Assembly: GCA_027051905.1 (NCBI GenBank)
Contig: JALUGO010000005.1
Span: forward strand, 115,101 to 179,100
Length of the DNA: 64,000 nt
Direction of reading: 5' to 3'
Origin: Desulfurobacteriaceae bacterium
GTDB lineage: Bacteria > Aquificota > Aquificia > Desulfurobacteriales > Desulfurobacteriaceae
Under the pieces are notes generated by a model that was not told the DNA's origin, did not search any database, and saw only the letters and a program-made list of their open reading frames with translations. The position numbers and the translations under genes are program-made. Of the stretch, positions 17,476-26,346 are shown piece after piece (the stretch's first letter is position 1; each line of letters opens with the position of its first letter).

Positions 17476-17763
17476 GCACTCATCTTCCTAAAACACAGGA
17501 GAGAGAAATTTTCTGACAGTCAGCAAGGAAAAATGATTCAAAATCTTTCCGCTTTTTAGGAGGTTCCAAAAGTACCCTCAAGGAACATTAAAAGACAACA
17601 AGTTACGCAAAAATGTAACCACGCTATTTTAGAAAATTCTTAAATATCAAAATCTTTTCCCCCTTCAAGTTCCATACTCAGGACCGACTTCTCTGGTTCC
17701 TTTCAGGAATTTATCATAAAATTCCCCAGACTAAAGAGAACATACAGTTAGAGAGGTCTGAAA
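17476..17763. other. Non-coding, apparently decayed interval before aspS
   Basis: AT-rich sequence with no convincing frame. On the minus strand a short frame ends at about 17643-17645 with the residues MELEGGKDFDI, which may be the tail of a lost gene. The aspS leader with an inverted repeat (17706-17725) occupies the right end. Together with the broken abiEii gene this suggests an accessory segment in decay. Confidence 0.5.
17706..17725. promoter_or_regulatory. Inverted repeat in the aspS leader
   Basis: GGAATTT, 6-base spacer, AAATTCC: 7-bp perfect arms about 40 bases before the aspS start. It overlaps the AT-rich zone where a -10 would be expected (ATCATAAAAT). It could be an operator or simply AT-rich promoter sequence. 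Confidence 0.35.
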
Positions 17764-19563
17764 ATGCTTGAACACCTTGGAAGTTTCAGAAGAACTCACT
17801 ACTGCGGAGAGGTTTCAACAGAAGATATAGGAAAGAAGGTAAGGGTTGCAGGCTGGGTTGATACGACGAGAGACCACGGTGGGGTTGTATTTACAGACTT
17901 AAGGGACAGAACGGGTAAGGTTCAGATAGTTTTCTCTCCTGAAATTTCAGAGGAACTGGTTGAGAAGGCTAAAAAGTTAAAACACGAATATGTAATAGCA
18001 GTTGAGGGAGAGGTTCGCAGAAGACCACCGGGAACGGAGAACCCAAAGCTGAAAACCGGAGAGGTTGAGATATACGCAGAGAAGCTCCAGATACTCAACA
18101 GATCCCTGCCTCTTCCGTTCCCAATTGAAGACGAGGTTAAAGTTGGAGAGGAGACGAGACTCAAGTTCCGCTTTTTGGACTTAAGGCGTAAAAAAATGAT
18201 GGAGAACATCATCTTCCGCCACAAGCTCTACCAGACGGTAAGGAGAGTTTTCAACGAGGAAGGCTTTATAGAGATAGAGACCCCATACCTTACAAAGAGC
18301 ACTCCTGAAGGGGCAAGGGACTTTTTAGTTCCCAGCCGTATCTATCCCGGTAAGTTCTACGCGCTTCCCCAGTCTCCTCAGCTCTTTAAGCAGATTCTGA
18401 TGGTTTCAGGTTTTGACCGCTACTATCAGATTGCAAGGTGCTTCAGAGACGAAGACCTGAGGGCAGATAGGCAGCCGGAGTTTACCCAGATAGACTTTGA
18501 GATGTCTTTTGTTACAGAAAGAGATGTAATGGATATTGCTGAAAAGGTTTTGAGGGAGCTCTACAGGGAGCTCTTAGGCGTTGAAATAGGCGAAATTCCC
18601 GTTATGACCTACGACGAGGCTATGGCGCGGTTCGGAACAGACAGACCCGATACCCGCTTCGGCCTTGAGCTTAGAGAGATAACAGACATAGCAAAAGAGT
18701 GCCAGTTTAAAGTTTTCAGAACTGTTGCAGAGAAAGGGGGAATTGTAAAGGCCATAAACTTTAAGGGCGGAGCAAAGCTCTCAAGGAAAGAGATAGACGA
18801 CCTGACTAAGTTTGTGGGGATTTACGGTGCAAAAGGCCTTGCCTGGATAAAGGTTCTTCCAGAAGGTCTTCAGTCTCCCATCGTTAAGTTCTTCTCTGAA
18901 GGAGAGATGAAAAGAATTCTTGAAAGGCTTGAGGCTGAGCCGGGAGACATCCTCTTCTTCGTTGCAGATAAGCCAGACGTTGTTAACGCAGCACTTTCTA
19001 ACCTCAGGCTGAAGCTCGGGAAAATGGCAGACCTTATAGACGAGAACAAGGTAAACGTTCTGTGGGTTGTTGACTTTCCGTTGTTTGAATGGAACGAGGA
19101 CGAAAGCAGATGGGAAGCGCTCCACCATCCGTTTACAAGCCCTAAAGAGGAAGACGTTGAGAAGATTCTTGAAGATCCGGGAAGCGTCAGGGCAAGGGCT
19201 TACGACATGGTGTTAAACGGCGTTGAGATAGGCGGGGGAAGTATCCGTATCCACAGGGAGGACATTCAGGAGAAGGTCTTTAAGGTTATAGGCCTTTCAG
19301 ACGAAGAGGCAAAAGAGAGGTTTGGATTCCTCTTAGAGGCCTTGAAGTTCGGAGCTCCCCCCCACGGCGGAATGGCCTTCGGCTTAGACAGGCTCTGTGC
19401 AATTATGAGAGGAGAGGAGTCTATCAGAGACGTTATCGCCTTCCCCAAAACCCAGAGAGGTCAGTGCCTCTTGACGGGAGCTCCCGACACAGTAAGGCCA
19501 CAGCAGCTTGAGGAACTCCACATAGCGGTTAAACTTCCGCAGGAAGAGAAAGAAGAAGGTTAG
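17764..19563 (+). CDS. aspS: Aspartate--tRNA ligase, bacterial type
   Basis: 599 residues, the length of bacterial AspRS with the inserted GAD domain. N-terminal OB-fold anticodon-binding domain (VRVAGWVDTTRDHGGVVFTD), class II motif 2 region with RCFRDEDLRADRQPEF near 235, and motif 3 GGMAFGLDRLCAIM near 540. It charges tRNA-Asp and possibly tRNA-Asn if non-discriminating; that cannot be settled here because gatCAB and asnS are not in the window. The stop codon lies inside a terminator-like hairpin shared with the convergent ferritin-like gene. Confidence 0.96.
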   Translation: MLEHLGSFRRTHYCGEVSTEDIGKKVRVAGWVDTTRDHGGVVFTDLRDRTGKVQIVFSPEISEELVEKAKKLKHEYVIAVEGEVRRRPPGTENPKLKTGEVEIYAEKLQILNRSLPLPFPIEDEVKVGEETRLKFRFLDLRRKKMMENIIFRHKLYQTVRRVFNEEGFIEIETPYLTKSTPEGARDFLVPSRIYPGKFYALPQSPQLFKQILMVSGFDRYYQIARCFRDEDLRADRQPEFTQIDFEMSFVTERDVMDIAEKVLRELYRELLGVEIGEIPVMTYDEAMARFGTDRPDTRFGLELREITDIAKECQFKVFRTVAEKGGIVKAINFKGGAKLSRKEIDDLTKFVGIYGAKGLAWIKVLPEGLQSPIVKFFSEGEMKRILERLEAEPGDILFFVADKPDVVNAALSNLRLKLGKMADLIDENKVNVLWVVDFPLFEWNEDESRWEALHHPFTSPKEEDVEKILEDPGSVRARAYDMVLNGVEIGGGSIRIHREDIQEKVFKVIGLSDEEAKERFGFLLEALKFGAPPHGGMAFGLDRLCAIMRGEESIRDVIAFPKTQRGQCLLTGAPDTVRPQQLEELHIAVKLPQEEKEEG

Positions 19564-19579
19564 GGGGAGCTCTCCCCCT
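19562..19579. terminator. Bidirectional hairpin overlapping two stop codons
   Basis: AGGGGGA, loop GCTC, TCCCCCT form a 7-bp stem. The left arm contains the last two bases of the aspS TAG (19561-19563) and the right arm overlaps the stop codon of the minus-strand ferritin-like gene (19578-19580). The two convergent genes therefore share one symmetrical terminator-like element. A short T-run (CTTTAAAAAC) follows on the right. Confidence 0.6.
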
Positions 19580-20075
19580 ACTTTAAAAACTCAAGGTTCA
19601 TGAGGTCTTCAAGGAGTCCCTGAAGGTCTTCCTCGTGCTCCATTTCGTCTGTCATAATTTGAAGAGCTATGTTGTAGGTAACCGGGTCAATCTCCTTTGT
19701 GTAGTCAATAATCTTGTGGTAAACGTCAATAGCGCAACGTTCTCCTTTTATGTTCTGCTCTAAAATGTTCTTAACAAAAGGGTTTTCCGGGGCGTCGTAT
19801 CCACAGTTTGTAAGGTCAAACCAGAGTTTCGGCGTTAAAACCGGCGTTCCTCCAAGCTCTAAAATCCTCATTGCCAACATGTCCGCGTGGCGAAGCTCGT
19901 CCTGAGCGTGCTCAATAAGTTCCGTTGCAACGGCAGACTTCATTGGTCCCTTAACAACCTTTGCTCCTATCCAGTATTGATAGTAAGCCAGCCACTCGTC
20001 TGCCAGAGCTTTGTTTAAAAGCTCAACGATTCTGTCAGCGTGTTCCCCTACAAGTTCCCTCGCTTTTGTTCCCAT
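19578..20075 (-). CDS. Ferritin-like di-iron protein (DPS-like/bacterioferritin-related)
   Basis: 165 residues from ATG 20075 after GGAGGG. It is an all-helical ferritin-like fold with candidate metal ligands in LADEWLAYYQYW, ELIEHAQDELRHADML (ExxH), GERCAIDVYHKI and MTDEMEHEEDL (ExxH). The pattern fits archaeal/thermophile DPS-like ferritins that detoxify peroxide and store iron. The region upstream has its own AT-rich promoter-like sequence with the palindrome GCATATGC (20116-20123), so it may be transcribed separately from trpF. Confidence 0.8.
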   Translation of the reverse strand: MGTKARELVGEHADRIVELLNKALADEWLAYYQYWIGAKVVKGPMKSAVATELIEHAQDELRHADMLAMRILELGGTPVLTPKLWFDLTNCGYDAPENPFVKNILEQNIKGERCAIDVYHKIIDYTKEIDPVTYNIALQIMTDEMEHEEDLQGLLEDLMNLEFLK

Positions 20076-20124
20076 GGTTCCCTCCAGGTAGAGTTCTACA
20101 CTTAGAAAGTTATAGCATATGCAA

Positions 20125-20766
20125 CTATTTTGCAATTCGACCGCATTTTGCTCCGAAAACAAACTTTTCAACCTTTTCCCTATCTTTAAGCCCTGGCTCA
20201 GCTTCAACTCCGCTGCTTACGTCAACCCCATAAGGATTTACTGTTTCAACAGCTCTCTTTACGTTTTCAGGGTTTAACCCTCCCGAAAGTATCAGAGGAA
20301 CTTCCGGAAATTCACTTTTGACTTTAAGAGCAATTTCCCAGTTGAAGGGTTTACCCGTTCCTCCATAAACTTTTGAATCGTAAGTGTCTAAAAGAATTGC
20401 TCTTACTTTTCCTATGTAAGGTCTTATTTTCTCAACTTCATCAGAACTCTTTAATCGAAAAACTTTAATGACTCTGTTAGCTCCAACGTATTCGCATTCC
20501 TCTGGAGTTTCATCTCCGTGTAGCTGGGCAAAGTCCAGATGAGCGTAGCTCAGTATCTCCAGAACGTCTCTTGGGTCTTCATTTACAAAAACACCCACTT
20601 TGGCCACAAAAGGTGGAAGCTGAGAAGTTATTTTCCTTACCTCTTTTGCCTTTATAAAACGTTTACTCTTTGGGTAAAGAATAAAACCCAAAGCATCAGC
20701 ACCTGAGTAACAGGCATGGAATGCATCCTGCAGGTTTGTAAGTCCACAGATTTTTACCTTTACCAA
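20125..20766 (-). CDS. trpF: Phosphoribosylanthranilate isomerase
   Basis: 213 residues of a TIM-barrel protein. The N-terminal VKICGLTN contains the catalytic Cys; DALGFILYPKSKRF, VGVFVNED, LDFAQLHGDE, LLDTYDSKVYGGTGKPFNW (catalytic Asp) and LSGGLNPENV match TrpF. It performs the third step of tryptophan synthesis. The start is TTG 20766 with AAGGAGG upstream. No other trp gene is adjacent, so trp genes are dispersed in this genome. Confidence 0.95.
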   Translation of the reverse strand: MVKVKICGLTNLQDAFHACYSGADALGFILYPKSKRFIKAKEVRKITSQLPPFVAKVGVFVNEDPRDVLEILSYAHLDFAQLHGDETPEECEYVGANRVIKVFRLKSSDEVEKIRPYIGKVRAILLDTYDSKVYGGTGKPFNWEIALKVKSEFPEVPLILSGGLNPENVKRAVETVNPYGVDVSSGVEAEPGLKDREKVEKFVFGAKCGRIAK

Positions 20767-20898
20767 GGCTTCCTCCTTACTTTAAAATCTTGAAAACAAT
20801 GATGATTATAGAACAGCAAACTTCGAAGCCTGAATTGTAAGAGCAGCTCAAATGTTCCTATATTTGAATCTGTCAAAAATCCAGATTAAGGAGCGGTA

Positions 20899-22134
20899 AT
20901 GTTTGAAACAAAAATTCCTGAAAGAAGATGCTCATTCTGCGGGAAAGGACAGTCTGAAGTAGGAGCTTTAATAACAGGCCCCAATGGAGTAGCCATCTGC
21001 GACCTATGCGTTGACGAATGTTATAAGATGCTTCACGAAGAGGAAAAGAAGAAAAAGGGAGTTCCCGTTAAAGTAGATAAACTCCCAACTCCTAAAGAGA
21101 TAAAGGAGTTCTTAGACCAGTATGTAGTTGGTCAGGAGGAGGCCAAGAAGGTTCTCTCCGTTGCCGTTTACAACCACTACAAGAGGATAATGTCGGGGGG
21201 AACCGTTGACGATGTTGAGCTTGAGAAGAGCAACATTCTCCTGATAGGACCAACAGGTTCCGGAAAAACTCTCCTCGCAAGGTCTCTAGCGAAACTCTTA
21301 GACGTTCCATTTGCCATTGCCGACGCAACAACACTTACAGAAGCGGGATACGTTGGGGAAGACGTAGAGAATATCCTTTTAAGGCTCATTCAGGCAGCCG
21401 ACTACGACATAGAAAAGGCAGAGAGAGGAATCATCTACATAGACGAGATAGACAAGATAGCAAGGAAGAGCGAGAACCCCTCAATAACGAGGGATGTTTC
21501 CGGAGAGGGGGTTCAGCAGGCGCTCCTTAAAATCCTTGAGGGAACAATCGCCAACGTTCCTCCTCAGGGGGGAAGAAAACACCCGCACCAGCAATATATC
21601 CAGATAGATACTTCAAACATCCTCTTTATCTGTGGTGGAGCCTTTGTTGGCCTTGAGGACATTATTGCGAGGAGAATCGGTAAAGGGGCAATGGGCTTTA
21701 CCGCCGACGTCGATAAGAAGAAGATGGAAAGGGATGAGCTCCTCAAACACGTTGAGCCCGACGACCTCGTTAAGTTCGGCCTCATCCCGGAGCTTATCGG
21801 AAGGCTTCCGGTTGTTGCAACGCTGAAGGAGCTCTCCGAGGAAGACCTCATAAGAGTCCTTACAGAGCCCAAAAACGCCCTTGTCAAACAGTATAAGAAG
21901 ATGCTTGAGCTTGAAGGGGTTGAGCTTGAGTTTACAGAAGACGCCCTTAGGGAGATTGCAAGAGAGGCTATAAGGAGGAAGACGGGAGCAAGAGGTCTCA
22001 GGGCTATAATGGAGAAACTGATGACAGACGTAATGTTTGAAGTGCCAACCCGTAAAGACATAAAGAAGGTTATAATTGACGCTGACGCTGTGAAGAGCGG
22101 AAAACCAAAGTATGAGCTGGTAAAGGCTTCTTAA
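20899..22134 (+). CDS. clpX: ATP-dependent Clp protease ATP-binding subunit ClpX
   Basis: 411 residues. N-terminal zinc-binding domain [11 protein letters not shown]...CDLCVDEC, Walker [12 protein letters not shown], Walker [11 protein letters not shown], and the pore/RKH and sensor regions ([22 protein letters not shown]). ClpX unfolds tagged substrates for ClpP in the cytoplasm. clpP is not adjacent, unlike the common tig-clpP-clpX order; instead clpX heads a run with tpiA, secG, a PLD-like gene and glnD. AAGGAG precedes ATG 20899. A 6-bp inverted repeat (20867-20872/20882-20887) lies just before the start. Confidence 0.97.
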   Translation: MFETKIPERRCSFCGKGQSEVGALITGPNGVAICDLCVDECYKMLHEEEKKKKGVPVKVDKLPTPKEIKEFLDQYVVGQEEAKKVLSVAVYNHYKRIMSGGTVDDVELEKSNILLIGPTGSGKTLLARSLAKLLDVPFAIADATTLTEAGYVGEDVENILLRLIQAADYDIEKAERGIIYIDEIDKIARKSENPSITRDVSGEGVQQALLKILEGTIANVPPQGGRKHPHQQYIQIDTSNILFICGGAFVGLEDIIARRIGKGAMGFTADVDKKKMERDELLKHVEPDDLVKFGLIPELIGRLPVVATLKELSEEDLIRVLTEPKNALVKQYKKMLELEGVELEFTEDALREIAREAIRRKTGARGLRAIMEKLMTDVMFEVPTRKDIKKVIIDADAVKSGKPKYELVKAS

Positions 22135-22146
22135 AGGGGGAGTGGG

Positions 22147-22902
22147 TTGAGAAGGCTTCTCATTGCTGGAAACTGGAAGATGCACAAAACCGTTCCTGAA
22201 GCTATTGAACTCGTAAGGGAACTTAAAGAGCTTACTGCAGACGTTGACGACAGAGACATCCTGGTATGTCCGCCGTTTACAGCTCTATACCCGGTTAGGA
22301 GGGAGCTTGAGGGAACCAACATAGCCCTTGGCGGCCAGAACATGTTCTACGAGGAGCAGGGAGCTTTTACCGGGGAAATCTCCCCGATTATGCTCAAAGA
22401 TGTTGGCTGCTCTTATGTTATTTTAGGCCACTCAGAAAGACGCCATATCTTCGGGGAAACAGACGATCTCATAAACAGGAAAGTCCTCTCCGCCACTGAA
22501 CACGGCCTTACTCCAATTCTCTGCGTGGGAGAGAAGATAGAGGAGAGGGAATCGGGAGAGACTGAAAAAGTTGTTGAGAGGCAGGTAAAAGAAGGTCTTA
22601 GAGGTTTTAACCCTGAAAATGAATTTGTTATAGCATACGAGCCAGTCTGGGCTATTGGAACCGGGGAAACTGCAACCCCAGAGCTTGCCCAGGAGGTTCA
22701 CGGGTTTATAAGGGAAATCCTTTCGGAGCTCTTTGGAAAAGAGAAGGCAGAAAAGACCAGGATTCTCTACGGCGGGAGCGTTAAACCGGAAAACGCTAAA
22801 GGCCTTCTTGAGATGCCGGATATAGACGGAGCCCTCGTTGGAGGTGCGAGTCTGAAGGCAGAGAGTTTTTCAAAAATTGTAAAGTTTGACAGGGAGGAGT
22901 AA
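22147..22902 (+). CDS. tpiA: Triosephosphate isomerase
   Basis: 251 residues from TTG 22147 with an AAAGGGGGAG Shine-Dalgarno sequence. Catalytic residues are visible: Lys in GNWKMHK, His in ILGHSERR, Glu in AYEPVWAIGTG, and the phosphate loop YGGSVKPEN. It interconverts dihydroxyacetone phosphate and glyceraldehyde-3-phosphate in glycolysis/gluconeogenesis. It lies 12 bases after clpX and abuts secG (TAA then ATG), an arrangement of tpiA-secG common in many bacteria. Confidence 0.97.
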   Translation: MRRLLIAGNWKMHKTVPEAIELVRELKELTADVDDRDILVCPPFTALYPVRRELEGTNIALGGQNMFYEEQGAFTGEISPIMLKDVGCSYVILGHSERRHIFGETDDLINRKVLSATEHGLTPILCVGEKIEERESGETEKVVERQVKEGLRGFNPENEFVIAYEPVWAIGTGETATPELAQEVHGFIREILSELFGKEKAEKTRILYGGSVKPENAKGLLEMPDIDGALVGGASLKAESFSKIVKFDREE

Positions 22903-23184
22903 ATGTTTACGCTTCTTCTCATAATTCACGCCATCCTTGCGCTTCTCCTTATTCTTGTGGTCATAATCCAGCCTGGCCAGAGTGAGGGCGGAGTTGCAAT
23001 GATGGGGGGAAGCGCTACCGGTTCCGCCTTTGGAGCAGAAACCGGATCAGTTCTAACGAAAACAACGGCCATCCTTGGAGCTCTCTTTCTACTGAACTCT
23101 CTACTCATTTCAGTAGTCGGCTCAAAGTTCATCGGCCAGTCATCAGTTGTTGAAAAGGTAGTAACTGATAAGAAGAAAGAGTAG
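22903..23184 (+). CDS. secG: Preprotein translocase subunit SecG
   Basis: 93 residues with the two-helix SecG plan: N-terminal membrane helix (LLIIHAILALLLILVVIIQP), the conserved loop GQSEGGVAMMGGSATGSAFG, and a second helix (ILGALFLLNSLLISVVG). SecG assists SecYE translocation in the inner membrane. It starts directly after the tpiA stop. Confidence 0.94.
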   Translation: MFTLLLIIHAILALLLILVVIIQPGQSEGGVAMMGGSATGSAFGAETGSVLTKTTAILGALFLLNSLLISVVGSKFIGQSSVVEKVVTDKKKE

Positions 23185-23188
23185 AGAA

Positions 23189-23734
23189 ATGCCCAGACTG
23201 AAGCTGATAACTCTTATACTAATTCCGTCCATTTTCCTCTTCAGCTGCAAAACTCCTCAGCAGCAGGTTCAGAACGAAAAGATAGAAACCTCAGCCTACT
23301 TCTCTCCAAGAGGAGGGTGTAAAGAGGCAATAATAGACCTGATAAACAGATCAAGAAAATCTATAGACGTAGCCATCTACTCCTTTACAGACAGGAAAAT
23401 CGCAAGGGCCCTGATAGACGCCTTTCAAAGGGGAGTAAAAGTTAGAGTAATAATTGACTACGGCAACGGAAAGTCCCGCTACTGCGTCGGTCCACTCCTT
23501 GAGAAGGCAGGAATACCGGTTCGCTATAAGAGGGGAAGCGGTGGCGGGCTGATGCACAACAAGTATGCAATCTACGATGGAAAAGTTCTTTCAACGGGAA
23601 GTTTCAACTGGACTTCAAACGCCAACAAGAGAAACGATGAAAACTTAGTTATCATAAAGAACGATAGGCATCTCATTGAGATGTATCAGAAAAACTTTAA
23701 CAAGTTGTGGAAACTGGCGGAGCTGACAAATTGA
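23189..23734 (+). CDS. Phospholipase D-like (HKD) lipoprotein, Nuc-type nuclease family
   Basis: 181 residues. The N-terminus ends in a lipobox-like LFSC (Cys ~20), so it is probably exported and lipidated. A single HKD motif HNKYAIYDGKV occurs near residues 122-132, followed by STGSFNWTSNA, matching the PLDc_2 domain of the small Nuc endonuclease family, which dimerises to form one active site. The likely activity is a phosphodiesterase on DNA or phospholipid in the envelope; the substrate is not determinable. Its stop overlaps the glnD TTG start (TTGA). Confidence 0.82.
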   Translation: MPRLKLITLILIPSIFLFSCKTPQQQVQNEKIETSAYFSPRGGCKEAIIDLINRSRKSIDVAIYSFTDRKIARALIDAFQRGVKVRVIIDYGNGKSRYCVGPLLEKAGIPVRYKRGSGGGLMHNKYAIYDGKVLSTGSFNWTSNANKRNDENLVIIKNDRHLIEMYQKNFNKLWKLAELTN

Positions 23735-26346
23735 ACCTTGAAGCTCTAAAGGAAAAGTTCTTCCTAAGTGTAGAAAAGGCAAAAGAAGCCCACAGAAATA
23801 AGGAACCCGGATTTGAAGTAGCAGAAAAACTCAGGAAAACCCTTGACGCCCTTTTGAAACCGGCATTTAAACACTTCTTCGGAAAATGGGATGTTCCAGT
23901 TGCATTTTATGCACTTGGAGGATACGGAAGAGGAGAGCTCAACTTCCATTCAGACATAGATATAAACCTCATTTACGAGGGGAATCTGACAGAAAACCAC
24001 CTTGAAGATGTAGAAGCCTTTTACTACTTCCTCCTCTCCCTCAATTACGACCTGGGGTTTGCACCAAGAAGCCTTGAGGAGGCTATGGAGCTTTCTCAGA
24101 AAGACCTTTCTGTCTTCACAAATCTCCTTCAGAGAAGACTTCTCTCTGGAAGCGAAAAGGTAAATAAAGTCTTCACCAGATTGTTCGAGGATTTTGTAGA
24201 AAGAAACAGAAAAAACCTTGTAGAAGAGATACTTGCATCCAGAAAAGAAAGGTATAGAAGATTTTACGGAACCGTTTACTATCAGGAACCAAACGTTAAG
24301 GAAAGTAAAGGAGGGCTTAGAGATTTACATGAAGCATTCTGGATATCCAAGATTGTATACAAAATTGACAGCTACTCCGGGTTTTTAGATAAAAAAATAC
24401 TGGATAGGCAGAACTTTAGAGAAGTTATATCTGCCTATGACTTCCTACTTAAAGTGAGGAACCATCTTCATCTGATATCTGGAAGAAAAAGTGACATTCT
24501 ATCCTTTGAAATGCAGAAAGAAATTGCCTCATACTTTGGCTTTTCAAGGGAGAGAAGGGGCGTTGAGCTCTTTATGAAAAACTACTTTAACTCAGCAATA
24601 GACCTTTCTGTAATAACGGGGGAAATAATAAAGGGAGCTCTCGAAGAACTTTCTGGTAAAAGCTCTTCTGTTTTAAACCTTCTTCAGGGAAGAACAGTAA
24701 AAGATTTCGGGGAGTTTTACGTTGAGAGAAATACGCTATACGTGAAGGAAGAGAGCGAAGGAAAAGTTGTAAAAGAACCCAAACTTGTTCTTAAAGGTTT
24801 GGAACTCCTTCAGGATATGGGACTGGAGCTCTCATCAACAGCCTTTTCCTTGTTCAAGATAGCAGCCGAAACAAAAAAGGAGGCGTTCAGGAAGAAGGAG
24901 ATTTTAAAGAGATTCGGCCGTATGCTAAGAAAACTCAAAAGGCTTTCTTACCTCCTCGAAATTATGCACGATACAAAAGTCCTGGGAGCTCTCCTCCCCG
25001 ACTTTGAGCGGCTCAGAGGCCACTTTCAATACGATACGTATCACAAGTTCACAACGGATATTCACTCTATACTAACCGTTAGAGAGCTTGAGAAACTTGA
25101 GGAGAGGGGAACCAGCGAAACCCCTGTAAAAGAGAAACAGAAACTTTCTCAGATCCTCCAAGATCTTGAAACGCCCCACATTCTCTACCTGGCAGCTCTT
25201 CTCCACGATATAGGCAAGGGAAAGAGAGGAAAACACGAAATTGTCGGAGCAGGAATAGCCAGGCGTTACCTTGGAGCTATGGGATTTCCCGGAGAGGAGA
25301 TTGAGGAAGTAGCCTGGCTGGTGAGGAATCACCTTTTAATGTCCCATCTTGCTTTTAGAAGGGACATAACGGATCCTCAGTTGATTCAGCAATTTAAGGA
25401 GGAGTGTGGAACAGAAGAGAGGTTGAAGAAACTGTTTCTTCTAACGTATGCAGACATTAAGGCAGTTGGCCCCGGAGCCTGGGACAACTGGAAGAGCTCC
25501 CTCCTGTGGCAGCTCTACAACACAACCCTTTCCTTGCTCACTGAGAACAGAAGTGCCGAGGAGCTGATAAAGGAGAAACTGAAGCGCAGAAGGGAGAAGG
25601 TAAAGGAGTTCCTCTCCGGCAAAATCAGGCCTGAGTCGGTAGACCGTTTCTTTGAGAACGCCGATAGAGACTACCTTATAACCTACCCTTCCTCAAAAAT
25701 AGCAAAGCACCTTCTTATGATGAAGAGAATAAAGCAGGAAGACAAGGAATATGAGATAGCCCATGAGAGCTTTCTGGACATAGGCTTTACGGAACTCACA
25801 ATAGTTACAAAATACAGGCGGGGGCTCTTCAACAAGATAGCTGGAATCCTCTCTTACCTGGGAGTGAACATCAAGGGAGCCAACATAAACAAAGCTATTG
25901 AAGACGACTGTGAGTGTATGGTCTACACCATCCAGGTTTCTACCGTTGCCGGGGAAGCCCTGCCGTGTGAAAAGGTTGAAGAGATTGAGAAGATGGTTTC
26001 AGACCTCTACGCCGGCAGGGTAAGGGTTGAAGAGCTTGGGGAGCTCCTCAAACCCAAAACCTTCAGGAGGAACATCCCCCTTCCTGAAACAAAAGTGAAA
26101 ATAGACAACGAAACGTCGGAAAAGTTTACCGTTGTTGAGGTATCCACTGCCGACAGGCTGGGAGTCCTCTACACGATAACAAAGGTTCTCTTAGACCTTG
26201 GAACCCGTTTGAGGAGGGCGATAATAACCACCGAGGGAAACCGGGTTATAGACAGTTTCTACATTACAGACATGGATTACAGGAAAATTGAAGATTCACA
26301 GCGCCTGGAGATGATAAAGAAGAGAATAAGGGAGGCGCTTGATTAA
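23731..26346 (+). CDS. glnD: Bifunctional PII uridylyltransferase/uridylyl-removing enzyme
   Basis: 871 residues from TTG 23731, which overlaps the previous stop (TTGA) and has GGCGGAG upstream; GTG 23707 is an alternative. The order is as in GlnD: nucleotidyltransferase motif GGYGRGELNFHSDIDINLI near residue 70, HD domain LHDIGKG near 490, and two C-terminal ACT domains (from about 690 and 800). GlnD senses glutamine and uridylylates PII, controlling nitrogen assimilation. No glnB or glnA is in the window. The 3' end shares TTAA with the convergent ggt gene. Confidence 0.95.
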   Translation: MNLEALKEKFFLSVEKAKEAHRNKEPGFEVAEKLRKTLDALLKPAFKHFFGKWDVPVAFYALGGYGRGELNFHSDIDINLIYEGNLTENHLEDVEAFYYFLLSLNYDLGFAPRSLEEAMELSQKDLSVFTNLLQRRLLSGSEKVNKVFTRLFEDFVERNRKNLVEEILASRKERYRRFYGTVYYQEPNVKESKGGLRDLHEAFWISKIVYKIDSYSGFLDKKILDRQNFREVISAYDFLLKVRNHLHLISGRKSDILSFEMQKEIASYFGFSRERRGVELFMKNYFNSAIDLSVITGEIIKGALEELSGKSSSVLNLLQGRTVKDFGEFYVERNTLYVKEESEGKVVKEPKLVLKGLELLQDMGLELSSTAFSLFKIAAETKKEAFRKKEILKRFGRMLRKLKRLSYLLEIMHDTKVLGALLPDFERLRGHFQYDTYHKFTTDIHSILTVRELEKLEERGTSETPVKEKQKLSQILQDLETPHILYLAALLHDIGKGKRGKHEIVGAGIARRYLGAMGFPGEEIEEVAWLVRNHLLMSHLAFRRDITDPQLIQQFKEECGTEERLKKLFLLTYADIKAVGPGAWDNWKSSLLWQLYNTTLSLLTENRSAEELIKEKLKRRREKVKEFLSGKIRPESVDRFFENADRDYLITYPSSKIAKHLLMMKRIKQEDKEYEIAHESFLDIGFTELTIVTKYRRGLFNKIAGILSYLGVNIKGANINKAIEDDCECMVYTIQVSTVAGEALPCEKVEEIEKMVSDLYAGRVRVEELGELLKPKTFRRNIPLPETKVKIDNETSEKFTVVEVSTADRLGVLYTITKVLLDLGTRLRRAIITTEGNRVIDSFYITDMDYRKIEDSQRLEMIKKRIREALD

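Noticed and set aside
21613..22185. 190-codon antisense frame over clpX
   Set aside because: Opposite a highly conserved clpX core; composition is typical of a reverse-complement shadow.
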